A stretch of 64,000 nt of DNA from Hemileia vastatrix. Lineage: Eukaryota > Basidiomycota > Pucciniomycetes > Pucciniales > Zaghouaniaceae. The DNA lies in assembly GCA_030280995.1 (NCBI GenBank), contig JASXTE010000005.1:31695501-31759500 (forward strand), given 5' to 3'. Below the pieces are notes generated by a model that was not told where the DNA came from, searched no databases, and saw only the letters and a program-made list of their open reading frames with translations. This document shows, piece by piece, positions 10,086 to 21,004 of this stretch. How positions within the stretch are numbered: position 1 is the stretch's first letter; the number at the start of each line of letters is the position of its first letter. The translations under genes were made by a program, and so were the position numbers.

Positions 10086-11130
10086 TTTTTGTCAGCCAGG
10101 CTGTCCCAGGAGCCCAGTAAATAAACATACAATTTATTAGAGTTAAATAAAGACATAATAATTACAGAGTATGCATTTAAAATTAATATTATATTACATA
10201 ATAAATTTATATTAATATTTTATTTATATAAATAAAGTAAATATTATTTTAATTTTATTATAAAATAATTTAAAAGCATTTAATTCCATAAGAAAGGGCA
10301 CATTGTTTATTTAATAATTATAAATTAATTAATTAAAAACTTATAAGATAATTATATTCAAGTGTTTATCTTATATTGTAATTACTTTAATTAATTTAAT
10401 TTAATTATTAAAATATACCTTTTTTCATATACTATTATCCATAATTATTGCCACTGTTTTTTGGACCCTTAATTGTGTCAATAAAAAAATTAAATTATAA
10501 TACTTATTTTAAAAAATAGTATTAAATTTCTCAACTTAATTTAGTAATAAATTAATTACTTGTTTCATTTAAATTAATTATTTAATTACATAGTTGGAAC
10601 AATTAATTAATTTCTTTATACTAAATTGAAATTGATTACATATTTTGTTGCGTCAAAATATTTTTCTTGTTTCACTTAAAAATCCTTAAATCAGACTGTA
10701 CCATCTGTTTTGAATTATTTTTCTCATAGTTCCTATGTCCCAGGCTTGTTTAGTTATTCACTATTTTTACTTACTGATTTGGGAATTAATTGTGGGAAAA
10801 TTTGATTCTTATTTGGGGTTTTAATTATTTGTTTCATATTTTTCTCTACACTGTTATGTTTCACTTATTCTTTTATATTCTTGTTTCATCTTATTATGAT
10901 TCTTGTATTTACAAAATATAGTGGCGCTTCAGAGGACCCATTGCCTATAAAAGGGCCTTGGATAATCCCCTGTAGCCTCATCACTTACTATACACTCCAA
11001 ACATGATCATATTTTAATATAACCGGTTTATTATTATTTTTTTTAGTATTACAATTCTAATTTAAATTTTATATAACTGATTACAGGTTGCATTAAGTGT
11101 AATAGTAATAATAGTGTTGGCCGCGCAGAA
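10086..11130 (+). repeat. Relic gypsy-type LTR (probable solo LTR)
   Basis: It begins with TGTCAGCCAGGCTG, the same start as Gypsy-1/5 LTRs on their sense strand, and contains GCCTATAAAAGGGCC (10944) in the place expected for the U3 TATA box. Downstream it shares AATTCTAAT-type AT-rich R/U5 sequence. The right border is unclear. No internal retrotransposon sequence follows, so a solo or truncated LTR is likely. Confidence 0.45.
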
Positions 11131-11243
11131 AAAATAATACTTACTTTAAACAAAATATATTATAATTTAATAAGCCTCACCATTGTGTTAACTCCCAAGG
11201 AAACTTGTCGCCTCTCTCAATCTCAGAATCATTATATTTAAAA

Positions 11244-11585
11244 AACCTTATGAAAAACAAATATAATGTTCTATCAATGAACGTTGCCCCAGTTCCCAGG
11301 AGGTGATCTCTGCACTAAATACCTGTAAGAATATAAATAATATTATTGATCGAGATAACAGAGATCTATTACAACAGAATTTTAACAACCTTATGAAAAA
11401 CAAATATAACGTTCTATCAATGAACGTTGCCCCAGTTCCCAGGAGGTGATCTCTGCACTAAATACCTAATCATAATAATAGAAGAAAAAAATGAGAAAAA
11501 GATTAATAACAACTAAATCATAGAAACAAATAAATATTCAACCTGTAAGAATATAAATAATATTATTGAGCGAGATAACACAGAT
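11244..11585. repeat. Interleaved direct duplications A-B-A'-B'
   Basis: Block A (11244-11324, containing GAACGTTGCCCCAGTTCCCAG) recurs at 11387-11467 with one or two changes. Block B (11322-11365, starting CCTGTAAGAATATAAATAAT) recurs at 11542-11585. The two pairs have different spacing (about 143 and 220 bp), so this is more than one simple tandem duplication. Block A is unusually GC-rich for the surroundings. Confidence 0.85.
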
Positions 11586-12484
11586 GAGGAAGAACAACAT
11601 GGTCAACATCCTATATATAATAATAACTCTCACTCAATTAAACTATGTATATAAGATTGAATAGCAGAAGTAGAAAATGAACAGACATGTGCAGGCACAC
11701 AATATTGCGCACGTTATATGTTAAAAGATAATATAGTTTACAGAAGACATGAGAATTTTATAGAAGGTCTACGAATTTTCACAATATTTTTTTTATTATT
11801 TTTTATTTCTTTATTTTTTATTATACTTCCCCCTCTTCTTCTTTACCTTTCTTCTTTTCCTCACCATCTTCTAGACAACCGGCCGACAGTTTTTCAGTCA
11901 TTCTTTTTTTCTTTCATCACTCATATCTATTTCCTCATCTTCTCTTTCATCCCTTAAATAATTTGAAGTCAATTGTTTTCTCAACTCATCTCTCCAGGTA
12001 AGTCATTTTTTCATTTTTACTTATATATTGCTATTTGATTTTTTTGATTTTTTTTTTTTATGTCTAAGTTTTTTTAGTAAGTGTTTATTTTTTGATTTTA
12101 AAGATAAAATTAAACTTTCTTCTCTCCCTCTTTTTTTTTTTTTTTTTTTTTTTTAGCTCCATCATCCTACTCTTCATCCCTTCTTGGCATGTTCATTATT
12201 CCATCTTTGCTTTTCCCTTTTTCTTTGGCTCCATGTCTTTTATAAATGTATATTGCACATTCTTTAAGCATTTAAATTTATCCATATTTAATTTACCCCA
12301 AATTCCAACTTCACTCTTTCTCACTTTATTTTTCTTACCTTTCAATCAAGGTAAGTTTTATCTACTTTTTTCATATCTATATCATATCTCTTTCTTTTTG
12401 TTAAAATTTCATACTTAAATATATGTAGCACTCATATGCAGATAAAAGTGGACTTTTCAATTCCTCATTTTGTCAGTTTTATTA
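11586..12484. other. Pyrimidine-rich gap without a gene
   Basis: Long T and TC runs dominate the plus strand, including a T run near 12128-12154. Short open frames here are low-complexity (Phe/Leu/Ser) and lack any recognisable domain. Several CAAGGTAAG-like motifs look like splice donors but have no coding exon beside them. Confidence 0.6.
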
Positions 12485-13150
12485 TCACTTTTAAAGCTTC
12501 TGTTAAATTTTAAAAAAAGACTCAGAATTAAGGTTATATTTATTCAAATCTAATGTCATTTTAAATGAAGATTTTCCTAAAGGCTACCTTTCATTTCCCA
12601 CAAACAAATTTTAATTTGTATCAGTGGTTGCTGAGATATTGATCTTTAAAGTTGAGCTTTTTATTCCAAATTTGACTTTTTTTCTTTCATATTTTTATAT
12701 AAAAAAATTAGGGTTAGGTTTATTTAAATCACATGAAATTTAACCAAAGACTCTCCTAAAGCCTATCTTTAACTTTCAAGAAACAGGTTTTAATTAGGTT
12801 CAGCGTTTGCTGAGATTTTGACCTTTGAATTTAAACCTTTTTTTCCTAATTTCAGTTAATTTATTTCATATTTTTATATTGCATAGTTGGAGAATAAAGC
12901 TTCTTAAACTCTTATCTGATGATTATCTAGACTTTTATCTCCCTCTTGTTGGAATTTTCATCATCAATTTTTAAGCTTTTGTGCAATTTTGAAAAGCAGA
13001 GTCAGTATTAGGGTTAGGTTTATTTGAATCTACTATCCTATAAGCTGAAGATACTTCTGAAGCCTATCTTTCATTTTGAGAAAGCCAATTTGAATTTGGT
13101 TCAGTGGGTTCTGAGATATTGACTTTTAAGGTTGAGCTTTTTTTTTCCCG
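12485..13150. repeat. Three diverged copies of a ~150-190 bp repeat
   Basis: Copies at about 12485-12680, 12700-12850 and 12960-13145 share a GGGTTAGGTTTATTTRAATC core, then CTNAAGCCTAYCTTTCA, then TTCAGTGGTTGCTGAGATATTGA, and TTGAGCTTTTT. Spacing is uneven. This is a decayed tandem array or a TE with internal repeats. No coding potential was seen. Confidence 0.7.
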
Positions 13151-13728
13151 ATTTCACTTTTATTTATTTCATAATGCATATCATAAGTTTTACACTATGC
13201 ATTTATCCTTCTAGATTCCTCAAACTACCTTTCTCTTTACTTATTATTCTTCTCTTTTATCAAGGTGTGTTTTTTTATTTTTCTTACCATTTTCATATGT
13301 CTAACCCTTCACTCATTTTTTCTGCTCTTATTGGATCAGTCAAAAGTTAGTCCAACAAAGCAGCAAGGTAAAAAAAAAAACAAAATTAATAAATTCACAA
13401 ACCTTTAGGTAGATAAAATTTTATTGGGGATTTAAATTCATCAAATAATTTTTGTTCTCTAATAAATTTTTAATAAATAATTATGATATCTCAATATAAT
13501 AAATTTAAGTAATGAGCCAATGGCCCTTTTTTTGTATAAATAGAAATCATTATAAAATTAAATTTTTTTAATGGGGTTAATCTAGCCTATACCTGTGGAA
13601 AGTCCAAAACTTGGTTTCTAGACTTGATCCAAATTTTGGCTTCACAGATTGTCATTACTTTAGAACTGGTAAATTTAATTTATCTTACTTATTTATTTAT
13701 CAATTTATGAAATATATTAAATTTTTGG

Positions 13729-13785
13729 TGATTCCCACCCCTTACTTCAATAAAATTCAGGGGAGGTTTTTGCCAAATTTTTCAA
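13729..13785. repeat. Shared block downstream of Myb/SANT pseudogene 2
   Basis: Second copy of the block at 7591-7645 (TGATTCCCACCCCTTACTTC and CAGGGGAGG). It lies about 200 bp beyond the 3' end of the second Myb/SANT-like pseudogene. Confidence 0.55.
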
Positions 13786-13987
13786 ACAGATATAAAATTT
13801 TGTTGACTTAGCTTAATTTGGAAATGCAAATTGGTGGTGAGGTCATAAAATTATGTTGGTTATGAGGATTGTTGTACAGGTGTGAGTATTATTTTACCAT
13901 CTGAAATTCCAAAAGTGTGATATTTTACAGTCCAGTAAGGAGAAATGATGTTATCAGAATCTCATGATATAGCTATTTTTGATAAGA

Positions 13988-14479
13988 TTAAAAGTAACTA
14001 TTAAATTGGGAACCAAAAAGAACATCCATTTCTTCATTGAGAAGACATGTGACATTGAGCTTTTTGAAAACAGTGGTAATTCCATTCTCCAAATCATAAT
14101 CATCAATAACAAAGCCAGTTTCATTTGCAGCATGATGAGCCTTTTTATACTTTGATTGATAACTCTTAAATCTCTCCTTCATTTGTTTAGGATTGATATT
14201 GATTCTCCCCCTTGTCTTCTTCCTTACTTCATTGGCCATCCATAAGTAGCCATTAACCTTTGAAGAAGGTGGACGTCAAATACAAGTGGACTTTTCAAAT
14301 CCAAAACATGCATCATAATTTGAGTTTATTTTAAGTAAGTTGATTATGATGAGATGATCATCTTTTTTTAGCTGACCTGAATTTTACTTTTCAGGTGTGG
14401 GGCTTGCTTTACAAGGAGACTTTTGTGACAAAGCAGATTTTTGAGTTACCTTTTGAGATTTGGAATGTCTGGGAGGCAT
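13988..14479 (-). pseudogene. Broken Myb/SANT-like protein gene 2
   Basis: Start codon at 14479 (MPPRHSKSQK lead), then KKDDHLIIINLL, NYDACFGFEK, RPPSSKVNGYLWMANEVRKKTRGRININPKQMKERF and TGF...DYDLENGI, ending in a stop at 13988. This is the same domain as the copy at 7824-9190 but clearly diverged. In-frame stops occur at about 14392 and 14270 (TGA where the family has a Gly or Arg codon). It lacks the coiled-coil tail of the other copy. Both copies share a downstream block, so they look like copies of one repeat family. Confidence 0.65.
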
Positions 14480-16489
14480 TATAAAACTGGTACATAACAA
14501 GAAAAGAGATTAAGAGGTAGAAGAAATAAGTAAAAAAGAATGTAAACATGCCTGGTCAAAATGTTGTAATAAAATGTTGAAAATGTAAGGAAGGGGTGTG
14601 TCACTGGACGAACTACGCGCAAGGTCAAGGGTGTTCCTGGAAGTGAGATGAGGAGAGTAGTTTAGAAACTTCTTCTAAGCACAGAGGAAATGTTTGAGGA
14701 ATTGATTTGAAGATGACTCAAAGGAAGAGCTACTGCTTTGAGATATGTTCAATAAGAATTCTAATATAATTTAAGGGTAATATTAATATTCTTAAGATCT
14801 CATAAAGGGTTGGAAACTCAATAATCAAAGATTTAGGATTTTAGAAATGATTACTGAGAAAATAAGGAAAGATACAATAATAATGATTTAACCTAAAGCT
14901 TTTACCACTATTAACTATATATATGTTTTATAATTTAATTCTAAAGAATGTCAAACCAAAAATCCAACCCCTTTTATATCCTTTACTCCTCCTCGCATTG
15001 ACCTCATACCCATCCATCATTCCGCACACCACAGACCACTAAAATTACACCCATTACACCTGTACCCTCCTCACTAACATCCGTTAACCCTTTAATCCTC
15101 CACTAACCATCCCGTCCATGCTCACTACCCCATTTAATAACCCACAGATATTTAATAAACCTTTTAGCGGACTATTACATTGACTATTGCGCTGTGTGTC
15201 GATTATTGAGGAAAAGACTAAAACACACTATTGAGAGATTGACTAATTTAGATTTAGAGTTTAGACTAGCGCGGTTGAATAGTGAGTACACAAAGGAAAT
15301 TCACAGTTGCTATGTAGAATTGCTTTCTGTGCTTCGAGTATGGATTTAGACCTCTGTATTATTGATTTAATGAGCTGCTTTTGCCTTGAGTGTCACGTGG
15401 CGCGTGACAGGGTGTGTGCAAAGGATTGATGGGTAGGGAGCAAGGAAGGTCAGTGTGTCACATGTGACAGGGATGGGGTAAGAAAGGAAGGGATGTTGTG
15501 GCCAACATGTGATTGTGAAAAAAAAAAAAAAAAAAACGGGAAAAAAGTGCTGATTTGAGGTCATAACTGACACCCTTTTTTGAAATAAGTGACTTTTTTT
15601 TTTGCAAAATTCAAGTGTTGATTTGGTTTGAAATCTGCACTTAAGTTTAGTGCGGATTTGCCAGAACTGACACCCCCTAATACCTAGAGGCAACCGTAAC
15701 AGAGCGTTGCAGTTGATTTTATTATGAGGGAAAACAATAAGTTTTGGTGATTGATTCAAGAAATAGGTAAAGAAATCAATGGATAAAAGAGACTACTGAT
15801 TGTGACTATATATACTGATATCATTGATATTCACCTATCTCTAACCTATCATATAATTATATCTCATAACAAACAACTATGTATTTAACTTTATTCTAAT
15901 AGTATCAATGACGAGAGAGTAGAAGTTGGGGATTAAGGTTTGAAATGAGTTAGGAAACATCGTCTTAAAAAGCTAACATGTTCAAGCATAAAAATTTCTT
16001 CAAGATTATTTTCAAAATTTCAAAGAATGTTTACATCATCCTTTTGGATTCATTAATGAGTTCTCACAGAGTGTTTGGATTTATAATAAAGTATTCAATT
16101 GAATCAAATTCTCCTAATACATTCCTTATTATTTTGATGTTTAATAATAAAAATCTAATTATTTTTCTGAATTATTTGCTTTGCTTCAAATTTTTTTAGT
16201 TAGCTAATCAGTGAATCACAGTTTGTGATGATTTATAAATATTTTTCATGCCTACAACTGTTTTTAATACAATATTATGGAAATGTAAAGTATTTTTTAA
16301 CCATGGAGCAAACTGAAATTCATTGAAAAAAACTTGATCGTCTTTTTTTAACTATTTTATCAAATTTAAATGTGTGCCCCCGCATGGTGAAGGAGAATTA
16401 CTGGTCAGAAATTTTAACATAATTTCCTCGACTTTAAAATTCTTTCTGGTTGGTCTCAAATCTTATTCTAACATATATATATCTTTCAC
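14480..16489. other. Intergenic region, no supported gene
   Basis: Contains a C-rich stretch (about 14965-15130), two palindromes (GTCACG...CGTGAC at 15392-15408 and GTCACATGTGAC at 15457-15468), an A18 run near 15518, and an inverted repeat with AAATCTGCACT/AGTGCGGATTT arms near 15631-15660 flanked by CTGACACCC repeats. The open frame at 15367-15759 is low-complexity and I do not believe it. This region is downstream of the glutaminase-like gene. Confidence 0.6.
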
Positions 16490-19400
16490 TTACATAGTGG
16501 CTTTATCAATCGAACCATTAGCGAAATACTTTGATGTTCCAACAATTTCATTCAAGTCTTCCATTTGAAAACTTGAAATATCGCCGATGTTTTCTGTGGC
16601 TTCATTAGAAGCCAAAAATTGTTGATTGTTTCTTCTTTTAGTCAGATGAGCCATAATTTTCTGAAACCCAAAATTCAAAGATTGAATTTCTGGCTTTTCC
16701 AGATCTGGATTTTCCGAGGATGACGGTATAGAATGATTATTATCCAGTAGAATGTAGTTTTTTCTGTAATCCATTGAATTAATTTTCTTTTTCCAAAAAG
16801 AAAAGACTAGGGTGAGAAGTAGGCTAATGGTACTGATTACCAGAATAGCTGCTAATTTCCAAAGGAAATCGGAAATCTTCAGAGCAAATGTTTCATCCAT
16901 TTTTTTCATGCTATTAATAGCCAAAAGTGAATAATGTCCTCCCACCACAGGGCGAGTAAGAAAGCCAACACTCCATCCTTCGTCAAGGGAGATTAAATCT
17001 CCAAATACATTATTTTCCGTATGGCGAAAGTATCGCGATACAGCAGTGATCAGCATATCTCTGGTGAGAGTCAAAGTTGAAGCCCCAGCTGCCCACAGCA
17101 ACCAATCAGTTTTCGCTCTATTTTTAGATCGTGAATCAAGCGGTGTTCCATACAATCCTTCCGAATAAAACGGATTTTATTATTAGAAGAAGAGGAAGAA
17201 GAAAATGTTTTGTTTTGTTCATAATTACTTTTTTTTCTCGATTAGGTTTATGAAATACAAGAAATAAAACATAACATAAAAATAAAAATACCTGATTTAT
17301 AAAGATACCAACGGTCCTGCATCTTATATATTTCTTCTGAAAAAAGTCCAAATCCAAGTAATTTATCCAGGTAAAGATTATACTTGTCAAAGTTTGAATA
17401 AAATTTAATGTTAAAAAAGTAACCTCAAAAGTGAAAGCACCAAAAACAAAATTACCTGTGTGCTCCATGATTGTGGATCGTTATAGCTTCCTAAAATGTG
17501 TGTTCCGTCTTGAGAGACGGCAAGTTTAAGGAAAATTTCAGAATAATTCATCGCAACTTTCTAAAACAATCAAGATCAAAATGACATCAGGTGCTTTTAT
17601 TTAATATTTAAGAAAAAGTATTAAATCATGAGCCAACTTTGTAATATTTTTCGTCTTCTAGATAGCCTAAAAGATGACTAATTTCTGCCATAGACCTTAA
17701 TCCAATTATTCCTTTGACAACAAGATTAGTCTGATTCGCTTGCTCGCCAAAAACTTGATAGTAAAGGAATTGTTTGAAATAAATTTAATTGAGGTTCAGA
17801 AATCTATGAACTAAATTTACACTAAACAGCTTACAGTCATCTGTTGAGCCTGGTATCAACATTGCAATGTTAAATTTGTATCAAAATATCATCAACTATA
17901 TTCTTGGTAGAAAAAAGGAACTAACGTTGATCATCTGGATACAAAGCATTTTCAACGAGCCAATCAGCCCATTGTTTCAAGAGGTAATAATACTTCTTCA
18001 ACTGGGCTTCTCCTACTCTGAATTTTCCCGTAACCCAGCCCATTACCAAAAAGTTTCCACACTCTTCCAAAGGAAGGTTAGAATATATAAAATCATTTCT
18101 ACCTGTAACATTTGGATAAGCATCACCTAGATCGTGAGGTGTCGGAACAGGCTTATACAACCCAGTTGCAACGTATCGATAAATCGGCTCCAGTAGTGGA
18201 GGGAGTAAAGTAGGTGCAGCATAGATCAAAAACGGTAAAAAGGGAGTGATGACATCCACTGTTTGACAATTTCCGTTGGAAGAGATTTCTTTGAGCATGA
18301 TCATAGCATTTTCTGCCAAACCAGCTTCACTATAAGAGTAAGGCTTTTGCTCATCCCATACTACTTCAAGAGCCATAAAAATTTGTCTTGTGGAAATCGC
18401 CAGTATGTGTCCATATTCTTGTCCGTCTAGAAATTCTTGTACGTCGTTGTAAAGATTTTTATTCCACTTTTTTGACATTTCTAAAACATTCTTGTAATCT
18501 ATCAGATGAAATTCAATCATGTCCCATAATGACGCGAATCGGGACATCCAGTATGGCTTGAGGAATTCCAGTTTTGCATCTGTGGTCATGTACTGAACTA
18601 AAGGATCTCTCACATGTCCAATCGACATAAGACATGAACGAGTAGAAGCGGGAGTATGGCGATTAACCTGCGTGTAAGAATGCGCGAACGCTAAAACTGG
18701 CTCATCAGTGATGTTATCGCGAGTATTACGCGACCGGATTTTTCGATATCGAGCGCTTATATTATTGTTTAACTGGCCAGCGGAAGCAAAAAGGGTTTGA
18801 GTATGGTTTTTATCGGTGCCGGCGGCGAAGGTAGCATAAACTTTTTCAGAATCAATTTTAAGTGTACTGTACACCACTTTTCCATAGAGAATTCGATCTT
18901 TTTCTTCCTTCCACAGATGCTGGTCTATCAGTTCCATTTCCAAATTCATCATCGCCAAATTTGATATAGCTCTTTCATGCTGATTCCATTTAAATGAAGT
19001 TTCTTCGTTATCAGTCAACCAAAGACCATTTATATCAGTGTACACGCTGATATCATGGAATTCAACGCTTTCAGATGTTACAAAAATTTCTAAGTATGAA
19101 AGAGGCAATGATTGACGAATAAGATCTGATGGTGTGATAGGTGACACAAAAGAAGCGGTCAGGTTGATAAATGGTGTTACTCGGAAAACAAACTCTGAAG
19201 AAAAAGCAGTATGAGTAAAGCTCAAAGTTTGAACTGTGTTCCCTACAAGAAAGAGTTATTGTAATCGGTTAATCGAGAATATAACATTAGTTATGTAAAA
19301 TGCTTAAATATTCTCTTAAAACGAACAATGTGAAACATTTCCCATCCAAGAGTATACTTCATCATCTACTTTTATTAAACCATTCCAACCTATGGGTGAA

Positions 19401-19718
19401 CCTGTCCAAAATCTTGGACTATTGGTGGCTAGATCCTTGAGCTCTCCCTCAGCCAAGTAAGTCCCTAAATAAGGAGAACGAACCGCTAAAGGCACTACCT
19501 TGAGTAAAGACAGATATAAGCAAGCTTTAAGAAACTCCAGAACAGTCCAGGACTGCTAATTTGACAAAAATAAAAAATAAAACAAATAAATAAAATACAC
19601 TCACAATCGGCATGAAGGGCGTTGCTGTTAGCCCATCAATCAAGAAGCCTTCAACAGTCACGAAAGATAGTAGCAAGATAGAGACAAAGATGGACAGGAG
19701 AATAAATGAGTTATCCAT
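16490..19718 (-). CDS. Glutaminase A (GtaA)-family protein with C-terminal membrane anchor, 8 exons, 865 aa
   Basis: Exons (minus strand): 19718-19605, 19498-19327, 19242-17926, 17849-17835 (15-nt microexon), 17753-17638, 17560-17456, 17382-17292, 17157-16490; the joined frame is 2598 nt and closes at a TAA. Introns start with GT and end with AG; the donor at 19326 (GTTCGT) is the weakest. Residues 1-24 form a signal peptide. The body shows fungal GtaA landmarks: VPLAVRSPYLGTYL, FWTGSPIGWNGLI, SIGHVRDPLVQY, LKEISSNGN, HDLGDAYPN, ECGNFLVMGW, STDD, ANQTNL, DWLLWAAG and RPVVGGHYSLL. Family members hydrolyse L-glutamine outside the cell. Unlike secreted Aspergillus GtaA, this one has a hydrophobic helix at about 740-765 followed by a basic, about 100-residue tail, so it is probably a type I membrane protein. 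Enzyme activity is inferred. Confidence 0.88.
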
Positions 19719-21004
19719 CTGGAGTAAAAATATTACAGGATAAGAAACTTCTCATCAATCGAGTTAGAGCAAATGCTAACAAAATCAGCAAAAAAAAATT
19801 CAAATGAAGGGAATATATAATGGCGCAAAAACAATTAAACACTCGGACTTCAAGTTGTATTTTTTTCTTTTTCTATTTTTCCTTCTTCATTGTTTTATTT
19901 TTGGAAAATAAGGATGAGAAGACAGTAATACAAGGTATAGGACATCAGTGCTCAATTCTCGTATGAAAACATGATCAAATTTTCTTCTGAAAAATAACCC
20001 GGTGCGCTCAACATAGAAAGTGTACCTTGCTTGTCAAATTCAGCAATGCAAAAAACTTTGGCAATTTTTTTTTAATAAATTTATCAGTTGATTCAGAACC
20101 AGCAAAGCTGCTACAATTAGTTTCCGAATCCTAAGAGAGGTTAATCTGTTCGTTTTATTTAACCGCGAATGAGAAAATGGGTATATAAAAAAGTTATATA
20201 TACTAAATATTTATGAAATCCACCTTAATCGATAAACTTGATAAATTCTTTTCTGTTAAAGCTGAACTATTTTGACCACTAGCACAGTCTCAGTGAGTAA
20301 ATTCGCAACAGAACCTTGAGTTTATTAATACCTGGTGAAGTTAAGAACAGACCGGATCGAATAGCTTGGACGGGAATGGGCATTAGTAAAATAAGTTACA
20401 CGCGCCTGAATAAACCTTATCATTCTTTTTCATTTCAAACTATTTCTAGTTTCTTGTGTGAGATGTATTGGGATAGTACAAACTCAAAAAATTATCTCTA
20501 ACTCTCGTTAATCGTCATCTCATCAACCCTCCCCCCCCCCCCCTCCTTCTAGTTCTCAATCGGCGTTGTTACACCATCATTTATCCGTGGCTTCAAGTTG
20601 AAGTTGTTTTGGCCTGAGTACACGTTCAACTTAAGGCAAAAATTAGCTTTCAATTGGTTTCTATTGTAGCTCACATTCATTAACTTTGGGTAAGATATCT
20701 GGCAAACATTTTCATCCTTTTTTTGTGTACATTTCAATTTTATAATTTTGCAATAAAGGAGTATTCAAAATAGTGAGAAAATGTCCATTCGTAAAATTTG
20801 TTCAACATCTTCCTCAAATTATATTAACTTACAGGAAAATCTAATGGCATGAACTTGCGTTGATGTACTCAATTATCACTGGACATTCTTTTCTAACAGA
20901 TATAAGCAAGAAAAAAACAAAGTTGAGATCCACTTCGAATCATTTTTTACATACATTTTTCTGGGAATCCAAAATGGGCTAATTGAATTGAAAATGTGAC
21001 CCCT
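19719..21004. other. Intergenic region between the glutaminase-like gene and NTH1
   Basis: No supported gene. It holds the probable promoter of the glutaminase-like gene and a poly-C tract of about 17 bases near 20527-20543. Short open frames on both strands have no recognisable domain. Confidence 0.6.
19812..19820 (-). promoter_or_regulatory. Candidate TATA box of the glutaminase-like gene
   Basis: TTATATATT on the minus strand about 95 bp upstream of the start codon at 19718. Spacing is plausible for a fungal TATA promoter, but AT-rich background makes chance matches common. Confidence 0.35.

Noticed and set aside
11718..12418. Open frames in the T-rich stretch
   Set aside because: Low-complexity Phe/Leu/Ser translations of pyrimidine runs, no motif, no codon signal.
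15367..15759. 130-codon open frame on the minus strand
   Set aside because: It contains a poly-Phe run from an A18 tract and no domain, and it spans local repeats; more likely non-coding.
20527..20543. Poly-C tract as a functional element
   Set aside because: A homopolymer of this size is probably a slippage tract or sequencing-sensitive site; no structure around it.
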